From contig CAKQKA010000030.1 of NCBI GenBank assembly GCA_934247855.1, positions 1 through 17,419 of the forward strand: DNA of 17,419 nucleotides, read 5' to 3'. The position numbers and the translations under genes were made by a program. The DNA comes from an uncultured Clostridia bacterium (GTDB lineage Bacteria; Bacillota; Clostridia; Christensenellales; Borkfalkiaceae). Position 1 is the first letter of the stretch; each line of letters starts with the position of its first letter. The notes beneath the pieces were generated by a model, which did not search any database, was not told the origin of the DNA, and was given only the letters and a program-made list of their open reading frames with translations. Below are positions 8,392-13,922 of the stretch, piece after piece.

Positions 8392-8520
8392 AGAATTTAT
8401 GTCCCAATCGAGGCGCGGGGGAACTCGCCCCGAGAGTAAGACAATGTGGCATAACCGCCGGGTATGATCGTTTTCGGTCTTTTCCGCCGGTGATTTGTTT
8501 TTGCTTAAAAGAGGTGTAAT
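8392..8520 (+). promoter_or_regulatory. Structured 5' leader RNA upstream of the TM1266-like gene, candidate attenuator/riboswitch
   Basis: The leader can form two hairpins. Stem 1 pairs TCGAGGCG (8408-8415) with CGCCCCGA (8426-8433), 7 of 8 pairs. Stem 2 pairs ACCGCCGG (8454-8461) with CCGCCGGT (8484-8491), 7 of 8 with one C-C mismatch. Stem 2 continues through a 4x4 internal loop to GATCG-TTTT-CGGTC at its tip. It is followed by the T-rich run GATTTGTTTTTG, so it could act as an imperfect terminator. The ribosome site AGAGGTG follows at 8510-8516. I could not match the sequence to the TPP, SAM, cobalamin, FMN, glycine, T-box or GEMM signatures I know. Structure is seen; function is inferred. 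Confidence 0.55.
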
Positions 8521-8769
8521 ATGAAACTCGGAGTAGTCGGAATAATAATCGAGGGCGACAGAAAGATTGCCGGCGCGGTGAATGCCGCATTGTCGGAATA
8601 CGCGGATCTTATCATCGGCAGAATGGGAATCCCGGATAACGAGCATAATATATTTCTGATCAGCGTGGGGGTGAAGGGCAGTAACGAGCGGATCTCGGCG
8701 ATGACCGGCAAGATAGGTCGTTTTTCGGGCGTAAAAATCAAAACCGCCGTAACCGACGTAGATATTTAA
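8521..8769 (+). CDS. TM1266-like putative regulator associated with iron-only hydrogenase
   Basis: This 82-residue protein resembles the small ACT-like-fold family typified by Thermotoga TM1266. That family usually sits beside [FeFe]-hydrogenase maturation genes (HydE, HydF, HydG). The visible family pattern is a first strand (VVGIIIEGD), a helix (AGAVNAALSEYADLIIGRMGIP), strands around HNIFLISVGVKG, a helix (NERISAMTGKIGRFSGV) and a final strand (VKIKTAVTDVDI). The exact biochemical role of the family is unsettled; a ligand-sensing or regulatory role is usual. Expression should follow the consensus promoter and structured leader upstream. Here no hydrogenase gene is within reach. The next gene, 171 bases on, is an ABC transporter lipoprotein. 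Confidence 0.82.
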   Translation: MKLGVVGIIIEGDRKIAGAVNAALSEYADLIIGRMGIPDNEHNIFLISVGVKGSNERISAMTGKIGRFSGVKIKTAVTDVDI

Positions 8770-8899
8770 ACCTGTTGCGTTTTTTGTCTGAAACGGCGAA
8801 AAAACTAATCGAAACGCCATAAAAACTAATTAAACTGTCGAGAAATCGAATTAAACAAACGCAAAAACAGAATAAAAATAATATTTCGATAAAAAAATG

Positions 8900-8924
8900 C
8901 CGCATATCGATTTGAAATATGCGG
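8900..8924 (+). other. Stem-loop just before the substrate-binding-protein ribosome site
   Basis: CCGCATAT (8900-8907) pairs perfectly with ATATGCGG (8917-8924) around a 9-base loop. It is flanked by A-runs, and AAAGGAG follows at once (8928-8934). It could stabilise the mRNA 5' end or tune initiation. Read on the minus strand it is followed by a T run, but no minus-strand gene here needs a terminator. I see no clear promoter in 8770-8899. Confidence 0.55.
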
Positions 8925-8940
8925 AAAAAGGAGTAATACT

Positions 8941-9954
8941 ATGAAAAAACTACTTGCTACAATACTTTGCTTTGCCGTAGCCTGCTTTGCTTTCGGGTGC
9001 GGAATATCCGACGACACGAGCAACGAAGAAAAACAAGAGTACACTTTTGTTATGCCCGACGGCGCGCCCGTGCTTGCCGCGATTAACCTTATAAAGAATT
9101 ATCCCGAAATCGACGGACACAAGATGAAATATCAGGTTGTTCCCGCCGCCTCTATTGCTCAGGAATACACCAAAAACGCACAACTTGCGGTTATGCCCAC
9201 CAACGCCGCCGCTACATTGTACAGCAAAAATGTGGATATCAAGCTTGCGTCGGTTAATGTTTTCGGCGTTATGTATATGCTGGGGCAGACCGAAATCTCT
9301 TCATTGGAAGACCTTAAAGGTAAAGTAATTTACAGTATCGGCGAGGGTAACACGCCCGACCTTCTTATGAAATACTTTTTAAGTAAAGCAGGCGTAGAAT
9401 CGGTAAAAAGCGATGAAGCCGTAGATGGTAAAGCTGCGTTTGTTTATGTGAACGAAGCACCCGCGGCGATTCAGGCAATGAAAATGTATCAGACGGGCAA
9501 AAGCACCAAAGTCGTAGATTACATCGTTATAGGTCAGCCCGCCGCTACCAATGCGCTCAAAAACCTTACCGATACCGGAATCGTGTTCGATTTCCAACAG
9601 GAATGGAAGACCGAGAACGGCTCGAATTACCCGCAGGCGGGCGTGGTCGTTAAAGGCGCAGTCGCCGAAGATAAGTCATTTATCGCCGCTTTAAGGGCTG
9701 CTCTTGCCGAAAATTACGCTTATATTACCGAAAATCCGACGGCGATTACCGAAGTTCTTACCGCTAACGATTCTTCGTTAAAGGCTATAACTTTCACAAA
9801 AGAGCTCATCGACGCCTGCAATATCGGTTATGTTTCTTCTGCGGATGTCAAAACCTCGCTCGAAGCATATTTCACCAAAGCCACAGCTCATGACGCAGCC
9901 GCCGTCAAGTTTTTCGGCGGCACATTACCCGCCGCTGAATTCTATGTAGCTTAA
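8941..9954 (+). CDS. ABC transporter substrate-binding lipoprotein, NitT/TauT (NMT1-like) type
   Basis: The 337-residue protein begins with a lipoprotein signal: KK, then a hydrophobic stretch (residues 4-19) and the lipobox FAFGC with lipidated Cys20. The mature part has the periplasmic-binding-protein type 2 pattern of the NitT/TauT family: TFVMPDGAPVLAAINLI, AVMPTNAAATLYSK, SSLEDLKGKVIYSIGEGNTPDLLMKYFLSKAG (compare the usual DLKGKKIAV...) and FVYVNEAPAAIQAM. It should capture a small solute outside the membrane for the permease and ATPase encoded downstream. The ligand (sulfonate, thiamine precursor, nitrate-like or other) cannot be read from sequence. The ribosome site AAAGGAG lies 6 bases before the start. 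A 108-base gap rich in palindromes separates it from the permease gene. Confidence 0.88.
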   Translation: MKKLLATILCFAVACFAFGCGISDDTSNEEKQEYTFVMPDGAPVLAAINLIKNYPEIDGHKMKYQVVPAASIAQEYTKNAQLAVMPTNAAATLYSKNVDIKLASVNVFGVMYMLGQTEISSLEDLKGKVIYSIGEGNTPDLLMKYFLSKAGVESVKSDEAVDGKAAFVYVNEAPAAIQAMKMYQTGKSTKVVDYIVIGQPAATNALKNLTDTGIVFDFQQEWKTENGSNYPQAGVVVKGAVAEDKSFIAALRAALAENYAYITENPTAITEVLTANDSSLKAITFTKELIDACNIGYVSSADVKTSLEAYFTKATAHDAAAVKFFGGTLPAAEFYVA

Positions 9955-9963
9955 TGTGAGTGT

Positions 9964-10010
9964 TTCTCCGCGCGGAGAAGCCTTGCCAAGGATTCGCGAA
10001 TAGCTGAGCT
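9964..10010. repeat. Cluster of four adjacent palindromes
   Basis: Four short palindromes lie nearly end to end. They are TTCTCCGCGCGGAGAA (9964-9979, perfect 16 bp), CCTTGCCAAGG (9981-9991, one central base), ATTCGCGAAT (9992-10001, perfect) and AGCTGAGCT (10002-10010, one central base). They fill the gap between binding-protein and permease genes. As RNA they would be consecutive hairpins, able to favour the lipoprotein over permease and ATPase by blocking 3' decay. As DNA they could be protein-binding sites. Confidence 0.75.
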
Positions 10011-10062
10011 GAATTTTGCCATAAAAATCATAAACACAAAAAAAACAACTTGCAGGAATGTT

Positions 10063-10827
10063 ATGAAAAAGAAATACGGCGTGATTTACACGCTTGTTGC
10101 GATTGCGATCGTAATACTGGCATGGTATATCGCCGCGAGGGCAATAGACGTTGAGTTTTTATTGCCGTCGCCGGGCGCTACGCTGAACAAATTAATATAT
10201 TTATTCGGATTGCCCGATTTTTACGGCGGAATCGCAACAACCACGCTGCATGCCGTGCTTGCTTTTATTCTGGCGTTCGTTTTGGCTGCGGTGCTTGCGA
10301 TTTTTGCAAGTCTCAACTCCGTTGTCGAGCGGTTGCTTTCGCCGATAGTGCTTATCATCCGAGTTGCCCCGACAATGAGCGTGATTTTCCTTTCGATTCT
10401 CTGGATATCGTCGAAAGACAGCCCGTATCTTGTGGGAATTTTCGTATTGTTTCCGATTATTTATTCGCGTATTTTGTCGGCGATAAAGTCGGTTGACGGC
10501 GAATTGCTTGAAATGGCAAAAGTATATCGGGTAAAAAAACGCGATATCGTTTTCGGGTTGTATCTGCCGTACGTCGGCAATTCCGTTCTTGACGAATGTC
10601 CCGGACTTTTATCGTTCGGTATTAAACTTGCCGTTTCTGGCGAGGCGGTCGCGCAAAGCGGAATAAATATCGGCAGCCTTATGAGTTCGTCCAAAGCAAA
10701 CCTCGAAACGGCTGAACTTATCGCTTATACCGTAACCGCGATACTTGTCGGCTTTTGTCTGGAACAATTATTCAAGCTTGTGATTTTTGTCGTAAGGAGG
10801 TCGATCCGCCATGCCAAAACTCATTGA
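10063..10827 (+). CDS. ABC transporter permease, NitT/TauT type
   Basis: This 254-residue membrane protein has hydrophobic segments near residues 5-23, 60-86, 93-116, 119-138 and 225-247, plus shorter ones. That fits the six-helix BPD_transp_1 fold. The coupling-helix (EAA) region reads ELLEMAKVYRVKKRDIVFGLYLP (about 147-169), a diverged form of the usual EAARxxGAS pattern. FLLPSPGATLNKL near the N-terminus is typical of NitT/TauT (SsuC/TauC/ThiX-like) permeases. It should form a homodimeric channel with the ATPase encoded by the overlapping downstream gene (17-base overlap). A modest AGGAA ribosome site precedes the ATG. Confidence 0.88.
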   Translation: MKKKYGVIYTLVAIAIVILAWYIAARAIDVEFLLPSPGATLNKLIYLFGLPDFYGGIATTTLHAVLAFILAFVLAAVLAIFASLNSVVERLLSPIVLIIRVAPTMSVIFLSILWISSKDSPYLVGIFVLFPIIYSRILSAIKSVDGELLEMAKVYRVKKRDIVFGLYLPYVGNSVLDECPGLLSFGIKLAVSGEAVAQSGINIGSLMSSSKANLETAELIAYTVTAILVGFCLEQLFKLVIFVVRRSIRHAKTH

Positions 10828-11518
10828 AATTAGCAAAAAGTACGGCTATAGGTCGATTTTCGACCATTTCAGTTTAGAACTTGCCGAAAACAAAATCAAC
10901 GTTATAATGGGTGTTTCGGGTATTGGAAAGACCACGCTTTTAAATATTTTAGCGGAGCTTGAGAACGTGGAAGGCAAAGTAAAGGTCGAAAAGCCTGTAT
11001 CTTATGTCTTTCAGTCGGACAGGCTCATAAAACATCTTACGGTAAGGCAAAACCTTGAATTTGTACTTAAAAACGCAGAAATAAGCCGACCGAAAGAGGC
11101 AGTAATCGACGAAATGCTTGAAACCGTCGGGCTGTTGACCCGCGCAACCAGTTATCCGATCGAACTTTCAGGCGGAGAAAAACAGCGCGTCAGCATTGCA
11201 AGGGCGTTTGCTTATCCCGCAAAAACCTTATTGTTGGACGAGCCGTTTTCGTCGCTCGATTACGGTCTGAAAGTGCAGTTAATGAACTTATTGACCGACT
11301 TATTGCAAAAAAACAATCGCACCGTGGTGTATGTTACGCACGATGTGGACGAGGCTTTGGCTCTTGCCGATGACATTTATGTTTTAGATTGCAACAAGGT
11401 GGTTTATAAAAAGAGTTTACCGAAAACTTACGGACTAAGACCAACCACGGGCAGCGACGCGGATTTAATACGCGCAGAGTTGTATGACGTGCTTTTAAAG
11501 ATCGGCGGCAATATCTGA
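10811..11518 (+). CDS. ABC transporter ATPase, NitT/TauT (SsuB/TauB/ThiZ-like) type
   Basis: The 235-residue protein has all ATPase motifs. These are Walker A GVSGIGKTT (about residues 35-43), the Q-loop VFQSDRLIKHLTV (near 70-82), the signature LSGGEKQRVSIARA (near 118-131), Walker B TLLLDEPFSSLD (near 138-149) and the H-loop THDVDEALALAD (near 176-187). It is shorter than many homologues (about 250 or more), mainly at the C-terminus. It should power the importer formed with the preceding permease and lipoprotein. A strong AAGGAGG site lies inside the end of the permease gene, 9 bases before the ATG. Only a poor T-rich candidate terminator follows (about 11519-11545). Confidence 0.93.
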   Translation: MPKLIEISKKYGYRSIFDHFSLELAENKINVIMGVSGIGKTTLLNILAELENVEGKVKVEKPVSYVFQSDRLIKHLTVRQNLEFVLKNAEISRPKEAVIDEMLETVGLLTRATSYPIELSGGEKQRVSIARAFAYPAKTLLLDEPFSSLDYGLKVQLMNLLTDLLQKNNRTVVYVTHDVDEALALADDIYVLDCNKVVYKKSLPKTYGLRPTTGSDADLIRAELYDVLLKIGGNI

Positions 11519-11579
11519 CGATAAAAAATCGGCTTTTTACTTTTTGTGTTATAAAAAACAATTTAACAGTCAATAATAA

Positions 11580-11629
11580 AAATGCGCAACGGAGTGTCGG
11601 TAAAACATAATATATAACGGGGCGCATTT
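11580..11629. promoter_or_regulatory. Inverted repeat upstream of the MazF/EndoA gene
   Basis: AAATGCGC (11580-11587) and GCGCATTT (11622-11629) are perfect 8-bp inverted repeats separated by 34 bases. The right arm ends 5 bases before the toxin ATG and overlaps the likely weak GGGG ribosome site (11619-11622). In RNA the pairing would hide translation signals; in DNA it could be an autoregulatory operator. An AT-rich ACATAATATA tract between the arms could contain a -10 element. Confidence 0.5.
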
Positions 11630-11634
11630 GTATT

Positions 11635-12030
11635 ATGAGTGATGATTTTCAACTTATAAAAAGGGGCGAACTCTATTATGCAGATCTCAGCCCCGTAATA
11701 GGCAGCGAGCAGGGCGGCGTTCGTCCTGTACTGGTAGTGCAAAACGACGTCGGCAACAAATATAGTCCGACCGTTATTGCCGCCGCAGTGACAAGCAAGC
11801 TGACCAAAGCGCGGCTGCCAACGCATATAGAACTTTCGGCAAGAACGTACGGGCTTGTCAAGGACAGTGTTGTCCTGCTCGAGCAAATCCGCACGATAGA
11901 TAAACGCCGTCTGAAAGAACGCATAGGTCTTTTATCGCCGCAGGTTATGGCGAGAGTGGACGACGCGTTGCTTATCAGCCTCGGTTTTTCCGCTTCGGCT
12001 AACATCAACCCCGTCAGGTTGGTTAAATAG
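11635..12030 (+). CDS. ndoA: MazF/PemK-family mRNA endoribonuclease toxin, EndoA (NdoA) type
   Basis: The 131-residue protein follows B. subtilis EndoA closely: RGELYYADLSPVIGSEQGGVRPVLVVQND, PTVIAAAVTSKLTKARLPTH, YGLVKDSVVLLEQIRTIDKRRL and VDDALLISLG. The catalytic pair Arg/Thr of EndoA (R25, T48) appears as R30 and T53. The family cleaves mRNA at short specific motifs (UACAU in Bacillus) and is normally neutralised by a CopG-like antitoxin encoded just upstream. No such gene is seen: 11519-11634 has no suitable ORF and the next gene upstream is the ABC ATPase. The antitoxin may be encoded elsewhere, or translation may be limited by the inverted repeat around the start. The N-terminus is about five residues longer than Bacillus EndoA. 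Confidence 0.92.
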   Translation: MSDDFQLIKRGELYYADLSPVIGSEQGGVRPVLVVQNDVGNKYSPTVIAAAVTSKLTKARLPTHIELSARTYGLVKDSVVLLEQIRTIDKRRLKERIGLLSPQVMARVDDALLISLGFSASANINPVRLVK

Positions 12031-12086
12031 TCGCAGAATGTTTCTACGGTCGTGGGCAAACATAACATTCTTAAACATAAATTATC

Positions 12087-12130
12087 AAGGTTGTGCGTTT
12101 TTCTTTTTGAGATAGATGCACGACCTTTTT
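12087..12130 (+). terminator. Candidate terminator after the MazF/EndoA gene
   Basis: AAGGTTGTGC (12087-12096) pairs with GCACGACCTT (12118-12127) over 10 bp with one G-U, and the T run extends to 12130. The 21-base loop is long for a terminator. Between it and the stop codon another inverted repeat, AGAATGTT/AACATTCT (12035-12042, 12064-12071), can form a hairpin without a T tract. Confidence 0.55.
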
Positions 12131-12168
12131 AATGCCTGTTATCCCGTCGTTCTTTTAAAAATCTGCGC

Positions 12169-12185
12169 CTATAGGTCGATTATCG
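12169..12185 (+). repeat. Dispersed 17-bp motif, copy B
   Basis: CTATAGGTCGATTATCG matches copy A at 8198-8214 except for one C/T change. It also lies in an intergenic region, 39 bases after a terminator. The surrounding 12131-12229 otherwise shows nothing gene-like. Confidence 0.45.
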
Positions 12186-12229
12186 TGCGCTTTTGTATAT
12201 TTGAGTACTGCCGAAATTTTGTTTTATTA

Positions 12230-12270
12230 TATCGATTTGCCGATTTTATTATTATCGATTTGCCGATTTT
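12230..12270 (+). promoter_or_regulatory. 18-bp direct repeat abutting a promoter, candidate regulator sites
   Basis: TATCGATTTGCCGATTTT occurs at 12230-12247 and again, identical, at 12253-12270, a 23-bp period. Each copy holds the partial palindrome ATCG-N6-CGAT. The second copy ends 2 bases before the -35 hexamer. Two close identical sites of about two helical turns spacing suggest cooperative activator or repressor binding. Confidence 0.6.
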
Positions 12271-12272
12271 TC

Positions 12273-12301
12273 TTGACAAAAACAAGTTCTTTTCTTATAA
12301 T
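12273..12301 (+). promoter_or_regulatory. Consensus sigma-A promoter for the small lipoprotein gene
   Basis: TTGACA (12273-12278) and TATAAT (12296-12301) are perfect with 17-base spacing. Transcription would begin near 12308 and leave about 114 nt of leader. A second TTGACA at 12312-12317 has only a poor -10 partner. Confidence 0.85.
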
Positions 12302-12421
12302 GAGTTCATCCTTGACAGTACGTTAAAGTTTTTAATTTATAAAACATGTGCGTCGCATTTTTGCTGACCGATAACTTTTTTGATGTAGCGGGCGGCTGTC
12401 ACGTTTTAATGAGGGATATAA

Positions 12422-12838
12422 ATGAAACGTTTATCAAAATCATTAATTGCGGTTCTTCTTTTATTGTCAATTTCGACGATGTTCGGCTCATGCGCTATCG
12501 GACCGATATCGGCGTTATTGGAAAAATTCGGTCGGAAGCACGAGCATACCGAGGGCAAATGGATTATCGATTTTGTTGCGACTTGTACATCTTCGGGTGT
12601 TCGGCACAAAGAATGTATCGAATGCGGAAAATTGATCATAATTGAAGAAATGCCCGCAATCGGGCATAACAAAAGCGATTGGAAGGTGGGTTATGTTGCA
12701 GCTTGCTGCGCGGACGGGTTAAATTATATAGAATGCACGGTTTGCCGCGAAACGCTTGAAACAGAAGTCGTTCCGGCGCTTGGTCACGATTATTTAAACG
12801 GCATATGTACTCGTTGCGGCGATGTAACGGAAGAATGA
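12422..12838 (+). CDS. Small lipoprotein with two Cys/His-rich repeats
   Basis: This 138-residue protein has a lipoprotein signal peptide (KRLSK, hydrophobic core 8-20, lipobox FGSC with Cys24). The mature part holds two tandem repeats of about 40 residues (about 40-82 and 83-122). Each has the shape W-K/I...-C-x9-10-ECxxC-...-E-xPA(I/L)GH, and a final CTRCG follows (129-133). The repeats resemble the Cys-x2-Cys/Gly-His modules scattered through Clostridia surface proteins, which look like metal-binding zinc-ribbon-type units. The function is not known. Cys pairs at 65/68, 105/108 and 129/132 could bind zinc or be structural. GAGGG lies 7 bases before the ATG. It is a single-gene unit with its own promoter and terminator. 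Confidence 0.8.
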   Translation: MKRLSKSLIAVLLLLSISTMFGSCAIGPISALLEKFGRKHEHTEGKWIIDFVATCTSSGVRHKECIECGKLIIIEEMPAIGHNKSDWKVGYVAACCADGLNYIECTVCRETLETEVVPALGHDYLNGICTRCGDVTEE

Positions 12839-12911
12839 TTAAGTATTCCGTCAGCTGTACAGGTAGCGGCATAAATTGTATATTACATTAAGAAGAATGA
12901 GTACTAAGAAT

Positions 12912-12946
12912 GAGTATTTGCCCCTCGGGCGAGTGCTCTTTTTTTT
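12912..12946 (+). terminator. Rho-independent terminator after the small lipoprotein gene
   Basis: GAGTATTTGCCC (12912-12923) pairs over 12 positions, including G-U pairs, with GGGCGAGTGCTC (12927-12938) around a CTC loop, followed by eight T residues. A short direct repeat AAGAATGAGTA (12893-12903, 12906-12916) overlaps its left arm. The rest of the 405-base gap up to 13118 has one weak hairpin (CTTTGGTT/AATCAAAG near 12966-12990) and no gene I can support. Confidence 0.88.
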
Positions 12947-13118
12947 GTCTTATTACGTATAAATTCTTTGGTTTGCGGCGATAATCAAAGAGCTGCCCCC
13001 GGCGATAAAAAATCGATAATCAATCGTCCGATAAAATCAGCGGTAAAAAACTTGCAACTATTTTTCGGCATTTTATCTTGATTTTTGAGCGAAATAAAAA
13101 AATATTTTCAAAAAAGTG

Positions 13119-13146
13119 TTGACAAATGAAAAAGATGTGCTATAAT
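13119..13146 (+). promoter_or_regulatory. Sigma-A promoter of hsp20
   Basis: TTGACA (13119-13124) and TATAAT (13141-13146) are consensus hexamers with a 16-base spacer. The start site would fall inside the CIRCE operator that begins one base after the -10, so HrcA bound there would block initiation. Confidence 0.88.
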
Positions 13147-13147
13147 G

Positions 13148-13197
13148 TTAGCAGTCAATGAAAGAGAGTGCTAACAGTCAAGTGAGTTGAGTGCTAA
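13148..13197 (+). promoter_or_regulatory. Double overlapping CIRCE (HrcA) operator
   Basis: TTAGCAGTC (13148-13156), nine bases, then GAGTGCTAA (13166-13174) matches the CIRCE consensus TTAGCACTC-N9-GAGTGCTAA at 17 of 18 arm positions. A second unit follows with CTAACAGTC (13171-13179), nine bases, then a perfect GAGTGCTAA (13189-13197). Its left arm is degenerate (6 of 9) and shares CTAA with the first unit. HrcA is the known repressor of such sites in Firmicutes. Confidence 0.9.
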
Positions 13198-13243
13198 ACC
13201 TCTGTAGTTGTAGATATATATTTTGATTAAAGGAGTATTTATT

Positions 13244-13654
13244 ATGAAAAACTATCTGGCAGAAAAACATAACAACGATTTATTTAACGAAGTATTCGGC
13301 GATTTCTTCAAACCTGTGTTTTACGGTGACAGTGCCGTCTATATGGCTACAGACGTAAAGGAGAAAGAGAACTCTTACGAACTCGAAATCGAGATGCCGG
13401 GATATAATAAAGAGGACATTTCGGTTGACTTTGAAAAAGGCTATCTGACCGTCAGCGCAAAGAAAGACGAAAAGCAGGAAGAGGGCAAGAAATATATCAG
13501 CCGTGAAAGACATCAGGTTTGCAGACGTAGCTATTACGTCGGCGAAATCGACGAAAACGGCATTACCGCAAAATACGAAAATGGCGTTTTGTCGGTAGCT
13601 CTTCCCAAACGCGTAGAAGAACAGCCCAAAACAAAACGTATCAGCGTTGAATAA
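13244..13654 (+). CDS. Small heat-shock protein, Hsp20/alpha-crystallin family
   Basis: The ATG at 13244 gives 136 residues. I prefer it to the TTG at 13223 because AAAGGAG (13229-13235) is spaced correctly only for the ATG. The alpha-crystallin domain (about 30-128) contains ENSYELEIEMPGYNKEDISVDFEKGYLTVSAKK, the R-rich RERHQVCRRSYYV strand and ITAKYENGVLSVALPK. A C-terminal Ile-x-Val tail (KRISVE) would dock oligomer partners. It is an ATP-independent holdase that protects unfolding proteins in the cytoplasm during heat stress. The consensus promoter and double CIRCE operator show HrcA control, which is unusual because many bacilli control hsp20 genes by other means. It is monocistronic. 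Confidence 0.95.
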   Translation: MKNYLAEKHNNDLFNEVFGDFFKPVFYGDSAVYMATDVKEKENSYELEIEMPGYNKEDISVDFEKGYLTVSAKKDEKQEEGKKYISRERHQVCRRSYYVGEIDENGITAKYENGVLSVALPKRVEEQPKTKRISVE

Positions 13655-13680
13655 TATGGGCAAGGTTCGTCCGCTCGCAA

Positions 13681-13736
13681 GCCGGTTGAACGGCTAGCCA
13701 CAGGAGATTGCGTTCTGACGCAGTCACCTGCGGCTA
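13681..13736. repeat. Long hairpin element downstream of hsp20
   Basis: A small stem GCCG/CGGC (13681-13684, 13691-13694) adjoins a long one. TAGCC (13695-13699) pairs with GGCTA (13732-13736), and CAGGAGATTGCGT (13701-13713) pairs with ACGCAGTCACCTG (13718-13730) around a TCTG loop. In total 17 of 19 positions pair. No T tract follows. The stretch looks more GC-rich than other gaps here and resembles a REP-like palindromic element. Copies elsewhere in the genome would settle this. Confidence 0.6.
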
Positions 13737-13801
13737 ACATTTATATAGCGTGCGTTCGCATTTCGGGCGTCTGCACGGTGCGTTTTGCGTAGCGGGCACG
13801 G

Positions 13802-13836
13802 CGTAACTAAACGACGTAACTAAACGACGTAACTAA
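13802..13836. repeat. Three-copy 13-bp tandem repeat
   Basis: CGTAACTAA recurs at 13802-13810, 13815-13823 and 13828-13836, separated by ACGA. This makes a 13-bp unit repeated almost three times, directly before the terminator. Slippage could change its copy number. Confidence 0.75.
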
Positions 13837-13843
13837 GCTAAAC

Positions 13844-13886
13844 AAAAAATATGGCGACTGCGATTAAAGCGGTCGCCATATTTTTT
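13844..13886. terminator. Bidirectional terminator between hsp20 and the Na/Pi-cotransporter-like gene
   Basis: AAAAAATATGGCGAC (13844-13858) pairs perfectly with GTCGCCATATTTTTT (13872-13886). Three more pairs lie inside and the loop is GATTAAA. A-run and T-run flanks make it work on both strands, as fits convergent hsp20 (+) and the minus-strand gene ending at 13923. Confidence 0.92.
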
Positions 13887-13922
13887 ACTGCGATATTTGT
13901 ATTGAAATTTTCTACTCAAGCC

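Noticed and set aside
8237..8467. Open frame of 76 codons upstream of the TM1266-like gene
   Set aside because: It crosses a terminator, a perfect promoter and a structured leader, has no ribosome site and a composition unlike a protein.
8392..8520. TPP riboswitch upstream of the TM1266-like gene and ABC importer
   Set aside because: The diagnostic CUGAGA and ACCUGAUC boxes are missing, although the transporter type could handle thiamine precursors.
12116..12367. Open frame of 83 codons between the MazF/EndoA gene and the lipoprotein gene
   Set aside because: It runs through a terminator, the direct repeats and a perfect promoter, has no ribosome site, and translates to low-complexity Ile/Phe-rich sequence.
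13681..13736. Terminator of hsp20
   Set aside because: No T tract follows the hairpin; the real bidirectional terminator is at 13844-13886.
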